Of a DNA stretch of 40,982 nt, positions 18,186 to 25,976 are shown piece by piece. The notes under the pieces are model-generated. The model was not told where the DNA came from. It did no database searches and saw only the letters and a program-made list of their open reading frames with translations. The position numbers and the translations under genes were made by a program. Numbering within the stretch: the first letter of the stretch is position 1; the number at the start of each line of letters is the position of its first letter. The stretch is from Chloroflexota bacterium (GTDB taxonomy: Bacteria; Chloroflexota; Anaerolineae; Anaerolineales; E44-bin32): the NCBI GenBank assembly GCA_024277995.1, contig JAJRUD010000240.1, positions 1-40,982 on the forward strand, written 5' to 3'.

Positions 18186-19469
18186 TCATACGACGGGCCC
18201 CTCAGGCCGCCTCCCGACGGGAAGCCGCTTCCCTTGGGTGAGCTGTCGATAGAGAGCCACGATGCGGCGCGCGATCTTGGGCCAGGCATAGCGCTGTGCG
18301 TAGGCCGCCGCCTGGCTTCCCAGGCGCTGCCTCATCGCCTCGTCTTCAAGGAGCAGCCGGAGCCTGTCGGCCAGAGCCTCGGGCTCCTCCGTGGGAACGT
18401 GAAATCCGGTGTGCCCATCCTGCACCAGGAAAGCCAGCCCGCCTGTCTCCGAAGCCACGACGGGGGTGCCGCAGGCCATGGCCTCCAGCGCCACCAGGCC
18501 GAAGGATTCGTAGAAGGAGGGCATCACGACCACCTCGGCCGCCGAGTAGTAGTACTGTAGCGTGTCCTGCGCCCGCCGGCCGAGAAAAGTCACCAGGTCC
18601 TCCAGCCCCAAGGACAGGCGCAGCGCCTGCAATCGGGCCATTTCCTCGTCCATCTCCTCCGGGCCGGCTTCCGGATCACCGCCGATGATGGACAGACAGA
18701 AGGGGTGCGCCTGCAATACGCCCTGCCGGTCCAGGACGGCGATGGCCTCCATCAAGGTGTCGATCCCCTTCAGCGGCTGGATGCGGCCGACGAAGAGCAG
18801 CATGGCGCTGTCGACGGGGATGCCCACGAATTCCTTGGCCTCGTCAGAGGGTATGGGGTAGAAGTGTGTCGTGTCCACCCCGGGCGGAATGACCTCAACG
18901 CGACCCGTCTCGACCTTGTAGAGCCATTGGAACTGAGCCAGCTCGGCCCCGGTCGCGGCCACCACGCGGTCAGCCTCCTTCAGCAGCCGTGTCTCGGTCT
19001 CCATGCGCAGCGCAGAAGCCTGTTCCACCTGACTGCGGGCGATGCGATTCTTCATGGCCCCCAGGGTATGGAACATCTGGACCACGGGCACGCCCCAGGC
19101 CCGCCGCAGCTCGAGCGCGGCCAGCCCGGATAGCCAATAGTGGCTGTGGATCAGGTCATACTGCAGTCCTTTGGCCCGGGCGAAGGCCAGGATCCCCTCC
19201 ACGAACTCGGGCAGATAATCCGCCAGGCGGCGCTTGGCCATGGGCGTCTCTGGGCCAGCCGGCACGTGCACGATACGATTGCCGAAGCCCAGATCGTGCA
19301 GCACGTGCGGCACGTGCTCGTCCTGCGAGCGAGTGAACACGTCCACGCCGACCCCTTGGCGGCCCAACTCGCGCGTCAGCTCCCGCACGTAGACGTTCAT
19401 CCCGCCGGTGTCCTTGCCGCCCAGGGTGGCCAGGGGGCAGGTGTGATACGAGATCATGGCAATTCGCAT
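18186..19469 (-). CDS. Glycosyltransferase family 4 (MshA/sucrose-phosphate-synthase-like)
   Basis: A cytoplasmic enzyme of 427 residues that would transfer a sugar from a nucleotide-sugar donor with retention. The N-terminal acceptor half has ISYHTCPLATLGGKDTGGMNVYVREL and DLIHSHYWLSG, as in MshA and sucrose-phosphate synthases. The C-terminal donor half has LLFVGRIQPLKGIDTLMEA and the EX7E motif in PSFYESFGLVALEAMACGTPVVAS. The acceptor cannot be named. I chose ATG 19467-19469 because a -10 box (GATAAT) ends 6 nt before it. The longer frame to 19541 would begin inside the tRNA-Thr gene. Confidence 0.9.
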   Translation of the reverse strand: MRIAMISYHTCPLATLGGKDTGGMNVYVRELTRELGRQGVGVDVFTRSQDEHVPHVLHDLGFGNRIVHVPAGPETPMAKRRLADYLPEFVEGILAFARAKGLQYDLIHSHYWLSGLAALELRRAWGVPVVQMFHTLGAMKNRIARSQVEQASALRMETETRLLKEADRVVAATGAELAQFQWLYKVETGRVEVIPPGVDTTHFYPIPSDEAKEFVGIPVDSAMLLFVGRIQPLKGIDTLMEAIAVLDRQGVLQAHPFCLSIIGGDPEAGPEEMDEEMARLQALRLSLGLEDLVTFLGRRAQDTLQYYYSAAEVVVMPSFYESFGLVALEAMACGTPVVASETGGLAFLVQDGHTGFHVPTEEPEALADRLRLLLEDEAMRQRLGSQAAAYAQRYAWPKIARRIVALYRQLTQGKRLPVGRRPEGPVV

Positions 19470-19475
19470 GGCACC

Positions 19476-19504
19476 ATTATCCTTGGGGGCGCCCGTCTTG
19501 CCAA
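19476..19504 (-). promoter_or_regulatory. Leaderless promoter of the GT4 gene
   Basis: On the minus strand TTGGCA (19504-19499) and GATAAT (19481-19476) are 17 nt apart, and the -10 ends 6 nt before the ATG. Transcription would start at the start codon. The -35 overlaps that of the divergent tRNA-Thr promoter. Confidence 0.65.
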
Positions 19505-19527
19505 GGCATTCGCGCCGCTGGTATAAT
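19498..19527 (+). promoter_or_regulatory. Promoter of tRNA-Thr
   Basis: TTGCCA (19498-19503), 18-nt spacer, TATAAT (19522-19527), 9 nt before the tRNA. Confidence 0.75.
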
Positions 19528-19536
19528 CCTCCCGCC

Positions 19537-19609
19537 GCCACCGTAGCTCAATCGGCAGAGCAATCGCTTCGTAAGCGATAGGTTATGGGTTCGATTCCCA
19601 TCGGTGGCT
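19537..19609 (+). tRNA. tRNA-Thr (anticodon CGT)
   Basis: A cloverleaf of 73 nt. The acceptor GCCACCG pairs with CGGTGGC, with discriminator T at 19609. The D arm is GCTC...GAGC, the anticodon stem ATCGC/GCGAT encloses loop TTCGTAA (CGT), and the T arm contains GGTTCGATTCC. CCA is not encoded. Confidence 0.96.
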
Positions 19610-19615
19610 CCTCCT

Positions 19616-19640
19616 GCGCCCTTCCCGGGCGCTTTTCCTT
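19616..19640 (+). terminator. Intrinsic terminator of tRNA-Thr
   Basis: GCGCCC (19616-19621), loop TTCCC, GGGCGC (19627-19632), then TTTTCCTT. It ends 15 nt before the -10 box of udk. Confidence 0.8.
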
Positions 19641-19654
19641 TCCGGCTGGCGGCG

Positions 19655-19660
19655 TATAAT
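19655..19660 (+). promoter_or_regulatory. -10 box of udk (leaderless promoter)
   Basis: TATAAT ends 6 nt before the udk ATG at 19667, and there is no room for a ribosome binding site. A -35 is not clear; the terminator's T-tract occupies that position. Confidence 0.65.
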
Positions 19661-19666
19661 CGAGAC

Positions 19667-20305
19667 ATGCCCGAACGTCCACCACCCCTGGTCATCGGCA
19701 TCGCCGGAGGCACCGGATCCGGCAAGACCACCGTCGCCAACGTCATCCTGGAGCGCGTCGGCGCCGAGAACATCGCCTTCCTACCTCAGGATGCCTACTA
19801 CCGGGACCTGCAGGACCTGCCCCTTGCCCAACGCGAGCAGGTCAATTTCGACCACCCGGATTCCATCGAGACCGACCTGCTCGTCACCCACCTGCGCGCC
19901 CTGCGCCGTTGGGAGGCCGTGGACATCCCCGTCTACGACTTCACCACCCACAGCCGTACCGACCGTACCGTGCACGTCGAGCCGCGCCCGGTGGTGCTAG
20001 TGGAGGGTATCTTGATCTTCCTCGAACCTGATTTGCGCGAACTGCTGGACATCAAGATCTTCGTCGACACGCCGGCCGACATCCGATTCATCCGCCGCCT
20101 GCAGCGAGACATCCACGAGCGGGGCCGCACCATGGAATCCGTCATCCACCAATACCAATCCACCGTACGCCCCATGCACCTGGAGTTCGTCGAGCCATCC
20201 AAGCGCCACGCCGATGTCATCATACCCGAAGGCGGGCTCAACACCGTCGCGATGGATATGGTCGTGTCCCGCATCCACGCCATGCTATCGCGCCGCACAC
20301 CCTGA
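19667..20305 (+). CDS. udk: Uridine kinase
   Basis: A protein of 212 residues that phosphorylates uridine and cytidine in pyrimidine salvage. The P-loop GGTGSGKTT lies at residues 14-22, followed by [54 protein letters not shown] and the lid-like [21 protein letters not shown]. Length is normal for the family. A longer frame begins at 19604 inside the tRNA; ATG 19667 is chosen because the family's N-terminus fits and a -10 box lies 6 nt before it. It leads an operon with the isomerase and dedA genes. Confidence 0.95.
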   Translation: MPERPPPLVIGIAGGTGSGKTTVANVILERVGAENIAFLPQDAYYRDLQDLPLAQREQVNFDHPDSIETDLLVTHLRALRRWEAVDIPVYDFTTHSRTDRTVHVEPRPVVLVEGILIFLEPDLRELLDIKIFVDTPADIRFIRRLQRDIHERGRTMESVIHQYQSTVRPMHLEFVEPSKRHADVIIPEGGLNTVAMDMVVSRIHAMLSRRTP

Positions 20306-20315
20306 AGGAGACCCC

Positions 20316-20828
20316 ATGGACACCAAGCGCTACCCCGCTCCGCCCGTCATGAGCATCGACCCCGCCAGACAATACCGCGCCCGCATCCTCACCGACCAGG
20401 GAGAGATCACCATCGATCTGCACGCTGACAGTGCCCCAAAGACGGTGAACAACTTCGTTTTCCTGGCCCGAGACGGGTTCTATGACGGCGTCATTTTTCA
20501 CCGCGTGATCAAGGGCTTCATGGCCCAGACGGGAGACCCCACCGGTACCGGCCGCGGCGGTCCCGGATACACCTTCCAGGACGAGTTCCATCCCGACCTG
20601 CGGCACGACCAGCCCGGAGTCCTGTCCATGGCCAACGCCGGGCCGAACACAAACGGCTCCCAGTTCTTCATCACCCATGCCCCCACCCCATGGCTCGATG
20701 ACCGCCACAGCGTTTTCGGCCATGTGGTTGATGGGATGCAGGTGCTGCTTTCCATCCCTGAGCGCGATCCGAGCGACGCTGACGCGCCGGCCGCACGCAT
20801 CGAGACCATCAAGATCGAGGAGCGGTGA
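20316..20828 (+). CDS. Peptidyl-prolyl cis-trans isomerase, cyclophilin type
   Basis: A protein of 170 residues that catalyses proline isomerisation in folding proteins. The cyclophilin core reads [17 protein letters not shown] (about residues 61-77), [21 protein letters not shown] and [11 protein letters not shown]. It begins at ATG 20316, preceded by AAGGAG, 10 nt after the udk stop. No signal peptide is seen, so it is cytoplasmic. The stop overlaps the GTG start of the next gene (GTGA), showing tight coupling. Confidence 0.95.
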   Translation: MDTKRYPAPPVMSIDPARQYRARILTDQGEITIDLHADSAPKTVNNFVFLARDGFYDGVIFHRVIKGFMAQTGDPTGTGRGGPGYTFQDEFHPDLRHDQPGVLSMANAGPNTNGSQFFITHAPTPWLDDRHSVFGHVVDGMQVLLSIPERDPSDADAPAARIETIKIEER

Positions 20829-21388
20829 AGAGCGAGCCCTTCTTCAGTGGTCGGCGTCTGAAGATCGCCAGGATCCTGGCGCTGGCTTTCGTCATCCTCG
20901 TCATCTCGCTCATCTTCGTTTACCGCGACCGCGTGCAGGAGCTCAGCTCCTACGGCTACCCCGGCATTTTCTTGCTCTCCCTCCTGGCCAACGCCACGCT
21001 CATCTTCCCCATTCCGGGCGTGGCGCTCACTTTCGCCATGGGCGCCGTTTTCCATCCAATCGGCGTCGCACTCGCCGCAGGTGCGGGCGCCGCGCTGGGC
21101 GAGCTGACCGGCTACCTGGCAGGCTTCAGCGGTGAGGCCGTCATCCCCCATGGGCCCGCCTATCAGCGCATACAGGGATGGACGCAGCACTATGGCAAAT
21201 GGATGATCCTGGCGCTGGCCTTCATCCCCAACCCACTCTTCGACGTGGCCGGCGCCGCTGCCGGCGCCCTGCGCATGCCATTACCTCGCTTCCTCTTCTG
21301 GGCCTGGCTCGGTAAAACCCTCAAGATGCTGGTTTTCGCCTACGCCGGCTCTGTTTCCATCGACTGGCTGTTGCACCTGCTGCCGTAG
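20825..21388 (+). CDS. DedA/VTT-domain membrane protein
   Basis: A protein of 187 residues starting with GTG at 20825, overlapping the previous stop by 4 nt. There are four to five hydrophobic segments, with the VTT/SNARE-associated core: [47 protein letters not shown], then [40 protein letters not shown]. The family comprises lipid scramblases and flippases such as UptA and DedA. Which lipid is moved is unknown. Confidence 0.87.
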   Translation: MKSEPFFSGRRLKIARILALAFVILVISLIFVYRDRVQELSSYGYPGIFLLSLLANATLIFPIPGVALTFAMGAVFHPIGVALAAGAGAALGELTGYLAGFSGEAVIPHGPAYQRIQGWTQHYGKWMILALAFIPNPLFDVAGAAAGALRMPLPRFLFWAWLGKTLKMLVFAYAGSVSIDWLLHLLP

Positions 21389-21452
21389 CACCGCTGCGCC
21401 AACTCATGAACCGCCCCAACCAGCCCCCCAGCAGGTAAATGACCCCGAACCC

Positions 21453-21480
21453 GTAGAGACGTCGCATGCAACGTCTCTGC
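21453..21480. repeat. Palindromic AGAGACGT...ACGTCTCT repeat
   Basis: AGAGACGT-C-GCATGC-A-ACGTCTCT is a 24-nt palindrome except for a single C/A mismatch. The same palindrome is, to my recollection, dispersed in genomes of cyanobacteria and Chloroflexota. It lies between two convergent genes. Confidence 0.7.
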
Positions 21481-21543
21481 GGGCAAAAGCGGTCGACCCC
21501 GCTCGCCGCACGGATTGCGATACCCCCTCCGCTAGGATGAAGG

Positions 21544-21573
21544 GATGGCCGCTCCTTTCCGGGAGCGGCCATC
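21544..21573. terminator. Bidirectional terminator-like hairpin
   Basis: Perfect 12-bp arms GATGGCCGCTCC and GGAGCGGCCATC around TTTCCG, between the converging dedA and enolase-type genes. There is no long T-tract on either side. Confidence 0.65.
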
Positions 21574-21592
21574 GATAAACCTCCTCAAGCGC

Positions 21593-22747
21593 CTATCGCC
21601 AACCCGGCGTGGCCCGCCCCCCTCGGGACGACGCGCCACCGCTGGTCCATGTCCGCAGCGTGTGCGCCTTCAGGGCCTCAAGGTCTACCCGGACACCCAA
21701 CCCCGCCCCCTGGGGGACGTCGATGGTGCTGTCGTCGTTGAGGGTAAAGCGCGGCTCGGCAATATCCACCTCGAAATAGCGATCGCTGGCCGAGATGTCG
21801 CCGGGCAAGGTGAAGCCGGGCAGCGAAGCCAACGCCAGGTTCGAGGCGCGTCCGATCCCCGTCTCCAGCATGCCGCCGCACCAGAGCGGCGCCCGCCGTT
21901 CACGACACAGATCGTGCAAGCGCCGCGCCTCGCGCAGCCCCCCAACGCGGGCGGGTTTGATATTGATCACCCGGCAGGCTCCCAGGTCCAGCGCCTGTCG
22001 GGCGTGGCGCGCCGAGAGGATACTCTCGTCCAGGCACAAGTCCGTCTGCAGCCGCTGCTGCAGCAGGCTGTGGTCCACCAGGTCATCTTCCGCCAGCGGT
22101 TGCTCGATCAGCAGCAGGCCCAGATCGTCCATGGCCTCGAAGACCGGCGTGTCTTCCAGGCCATAAGCGGAGTTGGCATCCACCTGAAGCGGCATGTCTG
22201 GAAAGGCGTGGCGCACGGCCCGCACTTCCTCCACGTCCCTGCCGGGCTTGATCTTCAGCTTGATGCGCCGGTAGCCCAATTCCACGTAGCGCTCAACGGT
22301 CTCTACCAAGCTCATGATGTCGGGCTGGATTCCGATGGAAACACCCACAGCCACGCGCCGTCTCTCCCCGCCCAACATCTCTGCCAGCGGCCGCCCCTGG
22401 GCCTTGCCCAGCAGGTCCCAAAGCGCCATCTGCAGGCCCGCCTTAGCCAGCGGGTGCCCCTTATAGGGCGCCAGAAGGGCCTCCAGCGCCTCCACGTCGT
22501 CGAAGCGCTGGCCCAGCAGGCGTGGCACGAAAAACTCCGTCAGCACGTGCCAGGCCGTCCCCACCGTCTCGTAGGAATAGCCGGGCCAGGCGTCGGCCAC
22601 ACACTCGCCCCACCCCTGCAGGCCATCGCCCTCCAGCCGCAGGATCAGACATTCTCGATCCCGCTCCACGCCGAAGGAGGTCTCAAAGGGTTCCTTCAAG
22701 CGCAGGCGCACATGGTGCAGCTCCACACCTTCTATCCGCACTCTCAT
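21593..22747 (-). CDS. Enolase-superfamily o-succinylbenzoate synthase / N-succinylamino acid racemase
   Basis: A protein of 384 residues with the muconate-lactonizing-enzyme subgroup active site. The KxK motif is K163/K165 in RRIKLKIKPG, metal ligands are about D190 (VDANSAY), E215 (LLIEQPL) and D240 (LCLDES), and the opposite base is about K264 (INIKPARVGG). It matches the OSBS/NSAR (MenC type 2) subgroup, whose members dehydrate to o-succinylbenzoate in menaquinone synthesis, racemise N-succinyl amino acids, or do both. No other men gene is here. The gene overlaps an upstream GNAT gene by 4 nt, which favours a role with N-acylated amino acids (inference). Confidence 0.88.
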   Translation of the reverse strand: MRVRIEGVELHHVRLRLKEPFETSFGVERDRECLILRLEGDGLQGWGECVADAWPGYSYETVGTAWHVLTEFFVPRLLGQRFDDVEALEALLAPYKGHPLAKAGLQMALWDLLGKAQGRPLAEMLGGERRRVAVGVSIGIQPDIMSLVETVERYVELGYRRIKLKIKPGRDVEEVRAVRHAFPDMPLQVDANSAYGLEDTPVFEAMDDLGLLLIEQPLAEDDLVDHSLLQQRLQTDLCLDESILSARHARQALDLGACRVINIKPARVGGLREARRLHDLCRERRAPLWCGGMLETGIGRASNLALASLPGFTLPGDISASDRYFEVDIAEPRFTLNDDSTIDVPQGAGLGVRVDLEALKAHTLRTWTSGGASSRGGRATPGWR

Positions 22748-23625
22748 CCCAATCTCCCTTCGCCGTGGGAAAGCACATAATAGGAGCGCGGCACGGTCTC
22801 GCCGCTCAGGTGCACGAAATCGGTGACCAGGTACCCGCGCGCGAAGGCCTCTTCGAAGACCTGACGCGTGTGCAGCCTCCAGGCCCTGGCCAGCTCCAGG
22901 TCCTTCAAACGCAGGCGATGGAAGTCGGCCGGGATCTCCACCAACGCTACGTTCCCCGATGGTTGCTCCACTTCCTCCGCCGGGCGCGGCAGATCATCCT
23001 CGCCCAGGGTGGCCGGATTGAGCTTGTGCGCGCCTGCGCCCAGGAAATGGGCCAGGTCCAGCGGAGGCCGCGATCCCTCAATGCGAGCCTCGACGCGCCG
23101 CGAGGTGATCCACCACTCGACCTGGAATCGATCCGAGGGCACACCGACGTTCAGCCCGTCGCGCATCTCGCCGTAAGCATCACGAATGTATGTCCGGCAG
23201 ATGGCTCCCAGACGGCGTATGTTCAGATGAGCGTTGCGGCTTTGCAACGGATCGTAGGTCCAGGTGACAAGACGGATGCCCTGCCGCATGACGGCCTGCC
23301 GCTGGGCACACTTCAAGCGGTAGCCGATGCCCCGGCCCCGGTATTTGGGATGCACCCCGAGCATATGCGAGCAATGCTTGAGCCGCGCCATGGCCACCCG
23401 CTCGGGGGTTTCCTCGTCGGTCCCCAGAAACCCCAGCACGAAGCCCACCAGCTTGTCGCCGTCAAAGGCGCCCAGCACTACGCCGCCGTTGTGCTGAATG
23501 GTGATCATCATGTGGGCCGGGACGACGTCGCGCTCACTGCCCGGCCACACCAAGGACTGCAAGGCTTCGGCCTGTTCCAGCTTCTCCATGCTGTCCAGAG
23601 GCCGAATCACGATATCGTCGCTCAT
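22744..23625 (-). CDS. GNAT-family N-acyltransferase
   Basis: A protein of 293 residues from ATG 23623-23625, with GGAGG 6 nt upstream; the frame to 23838 is not needed. The GNAT core includes VVLGAFDGDKLVGFVLGF and the acyl-CoA-binding loop HMLGVHPKYRGRGIGYRLK. A long C-terminal half contains YIRDAYGEMRDGLNVGVPSDRFQVEWW. It resembles the large COG3375-type GNAT proteins, some of which are amino-acid N-succinyltransferases encoded beside NSAR enzymes. Both ends overlap neighbours by 4 nt (ATGA), so it is the middle gene of a three-gene operon. Acyl donor and acceptor remain to be shown. Confidence 0.85.
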   Translation of the reverse strand: MSDDIVIRPLDSMEKLEQAEALQSLVWPGSERDVVPAHMMITIQHNGGVVLGAFDGDKLVGFVLGFLGTDEETPERVAMARLKHCSHMLGVHPKYRGRGIGYRLKCAQRQAVMRQGIRLVTWTYDPLQSRNAHLNIRRLGAICRTYIRDAYGEMRDGLNVGVPSDRFQVEWWITSRRVEARIEGSRPPLDLAHFLGAGAHKLNPATLGEDDLPRPAEEVEQPSGNVALVEIPADFHRLRLKDLELARAWRLHTRQVFEEAFARGYLVTDFVHLSGETVPRSYYVLSHGEGRLG

Positions 23626-24566
23626 CCACCACCTCCATTTCTGCGGCGCAATTGCATTCGCAGCAGTTCCCACACCCAGCGCCGCCCCTTCAAATATGCG
23701 AGCTGAGTCTCCATGCGCGATGGTTGCAGGCCGAAGGTCTGCGGCAGCGCATCCAGGGTGGCGATCCTGTTTCCGGCCAGGTAATCGAGCCACAGGGGGC
23801 TGACGGGGGATTGTGGCAGGGCGCGGCTCAGCACCCACGCCAGGGCTCTCAGGTATGGCTGGCGGAAGGGCACCATCGGGCGGCGGATGTGCATCGCCTG
23901 CATCACCAGGACCGCCACCTCCTCCATGGTAAGGAACTCTGGCCCGCCGATCTCGAAGGTGCCCTGCGACACACTCCCATCCAGGGCCCAGAGCACGCAG
24001 GTCGCCAGGTCTTCAACCCATAACGGTTGCAGGAGTACGGAGCCGTCTCCCGGCAACAGGAACAGCGGGGAGACCGCCAGCAGCATCGCCACCGACGTGG
24101 TAAAACCATCGCCGGGGCCGAAGAGCACGCCGGAACGGAGAATTATGGAGGGAATGCCGCTGGCCTCGAATGCCTGTTCCACCAGGCCCTTGGCCCGCAA
24201 CAGCGGTAAGGCCGAGGCGCGATCCGCGCCCACATGGCTGATCAGCAGCAGCCGTCGCACATGCGCCTGGGAAGCCGCCTGGGCCAGGATACGCGCCGCC
24301 TCGACCTCCTGCGCCAGGCGCGCCTCAGGCGCGCCCGGTACAGGGGTTCCGTCGGCGTGGATGACGGTGTCGACGCCGACGAGCGCGGCGCGTATGCCGC
24401 GCTCGTCCAGCGGAGCGGCGAGAGCCACCTCCGTCGGCACGCCGCGCGGCAGCGCCGGCGATTGCCGGGAGGGTCCGAGCAGCGTGCGGACCCTGCGGCC
24501 CTGCTCCACCAACTGGCGCAGTATGGCTCGCCCTATGAAGCTCGTTCCACCGGTTACAAGGATCAT
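23622..24566 (-). CDS. NAD(P)-dependent epimerase/dehydratase-like (atypical SDR)
   Basis: A protein of 314 residues. The Rossmann motif is MILVTGGTSFIGRAIL, followed by VDTVIHADG, RRLLLISHVGAD, the NDUFA9/NmrA-like RSGVLFGPGDGFTT and the C-terminal EIGGPEFLTMEEV. No SDR YxxxK catalytic pair is obvious, so it may bind the dinucleotide rather than act as a typical epimerase. It is the first gene of the operon with the GNAT and OSBS/NSAR genes (4-nt overlap). TACAAT at 24608-24613 is a probable -10. Confidence 0.85.
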   Translation of the reverse strand: MILVTGGTSFIGRAILRQLVEQGRRVRTLLGPSRQSPALPRGVPTEVALAAPLDERGIRAALVGVDTVIHADGTPVPGAPEARLAQEVEAARILAQAASQAHVRRLLLISHVGADRASALPLLRAKGLVEQAFEASGIPSIILRSGVLFGPGDGFTTSVAMLLAVSPLFLLPGDGSVLLQPLWVEDLATCVLWALDGSVSQGTFEIGGPEFLTMEEVAVLVMQAMHIRRPMVPFRQPYLRALAWVLSRALPQSPVSPLWLDYLAGNRIATLDALPQTFGLQPSRMETQLAYLKGRRWVWELLRMQLRRRNGGGG

Positions 24567-24607
24567 CTCTCAGGCAGGGCCGGCCCGTTGGGAGGCCAGC
24601 CGCAAGG

Positions 24608-24613
24608 ATTGTA
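24608..24613 (-). promoter_or_regulatory. Likely -10 box of the epimerase-GNAT-NSAR operon
   Basis: TACAAT on the minus strand, 41 nt before the ATG. The -35 is not clear. Confidence 0.4.
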
Positions 24614-24663
24614 GCACAGCGGATCGTCCTCCCCGGCGCGCACCCTCCCCGAAGAGCGGGTGT

Positions 24664-24669
24664 TATACT
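24664..24669 (+). promoter_or_regulatory. Likely -10 box of fabF-fabH
   Basis: TATACT, 50 nt before the GTG start of fabF. AAGGAGGAGATC is the ribosome binding site just upstream of the start. Confidence 0.5.
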
Positions 24670-24719
24670 CGTGCGAGGGCACCGATGCGCCACGACTTTG
24701 ATCTTGTAAGGAGGAGATC

Positions 24720-25976
24720 GTGACCCGCACGCGAGTAGTCGTCACCGGAATGGGGTGTATCAGCCCACTGGGAAATGATGTCGAATCCACCTGGCGCGCC
24801 GCCCTATCGGGAACCTCCGGCGTCGACTTCATCACACTCTTTGATGCATCCCAATTCAAGACCCGCTTCGCGGCCGAGGTCAAGGGCTTTCAGCCTGAAG
24901 CGCTGCTGGGGCGGCGCGACGCGCGCCGCATGGACCGCTTCACCCAGTTCTCCATCGTCGCCACCCGGCAGGCACTGGAGGATAGCGGCCTGGAGATCAG
25001 CGATGCCAACCGCGACAGCATCGGTGTCATCATCGGAACCGGCATCGGCGGCATCGGCACGCTGCTCAAGGAGACAGAGAAGTTCCTCGCGCGCGGCCCC
25101 AGATGGGTGAGCCCTTTCATGGTGCCGATGATGCTTCCCGACGGCGCAGCCGCCCAGGTGGCCATCCACTTCGGATTGCGCGGGCCGAACATGGCGGTCG
25201 TCACAGCCTGCGCCTCCAGCGCCAACGCCATCGGCGAGGCCGTCGAGACCATCCGCCGCGGCGCGGCGCAGGTCATGGTGGCCGGCGGCGCCGAATCGGC
25301 CATCGTTCCCATCGCCCTGGCCGGCTTCAACACCATGGACGCCATCTCCAAACGCAACGAGGACCCGAAACGTGCCTCGCGCCCCTTCGATCTGAACCGG
25401 GATGGATTCGTCATGGGCGAGGGCGCGGCCACGCTGATACTGGAATCATACGAACACGCCAAGGCGCGCGGCGCACGCATCCTGGCTGAGGTCTCAGGCT
25501 ACGGCACCACCAACGACGCCTTCCACATCTCAGCCCCCGCTGAGAAAGGGGCCGGCGCCGCCCTCTGCATGCGCATCGCCCTGCAGGACGCACATCTGCA
25601 GCCCACGGATATCGGATATATCAACGCCCACGGCACCAGCACCCGCCTCAACGACGCCAGCGAGACGGCAGCCATCAAGACGGTCTTCGCCGAACACGCC
25701 CACCAGGTCCCCATCTCCTCCACTAAATCGATGACCGGTCATCTGCTCGGCGCGGCCGGCGCGCTGGAATCGATCTTCTGCATCAAAGCTCTGCAGGAAG
25801 GACGCCTCCCGCCGACCATCAACTACGAGACTCCCGACCCCGAATGCGATCTGGATTACATCCCGAACCAGGCGCGCCAGGCGAGCCCGCGACACGTGAT
25901 GACCAATTCCTTCGGCTTCGGCGGTCATAACGCCAGCTTGATTTTCAGCCACCCGGAGGCCAGCATCCGACCATGA
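24720..25976 (+). CDS. fabF: Beta-ketoacyl-ACP synthase II
   Basis: A protein of 418 residues, the length usual for FabF. It condenses acyl-ACP with malonyl-ACP in fatty-acid elongation in the cytoplasm. The catalytic triad is visible: Cys164 in VVTACASSANA, His304 in NAHGTSTRLND and His341 in KSMTGHLLGAAGALE, with Lys336 in the same block. GFGGHNASL closes the domain. It starts with GTG at 24720 with a strong ribosome binding site. Its stop overlaps fabH by 4 nt. acpP and fabD/fabG are not in the window. Confidence 0.96.
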   Translation: MTRTRVVVTGMGCISPLGNDVESTWRAALSGTSGVDFITLFDASQFKTRFAAEVKGFQPEALLGRRDARRMDRFTQFSIVATRQALEDSGLEISDANRDSIGVIIGTGIGGIGTLLKETEKFLARGPRWVSPFMVPMMLPDGAAAQVAIHFGLRGPNMAVVTACASSANAIGEAVETIRRGAAQVMVAGGAESAIVPIALAGFNTMDAISKRNEDPKRASRPFDLNRDGFVMGEGAATLILESYEHAKARGARILAEVSGYGTTNDAFHISAPAEKGAGAALCMRIALQDAHLQPTDIGYINAHGTSTRLNDASETAAIKTVFAEHAHQVPISSTKSMTGHLLGAAGALESIFCIKALQEGRLPPTINYETPDPECDLDYIPNQARQASPRHVMTNSFGFGGHNASLIFSHPEASIRP

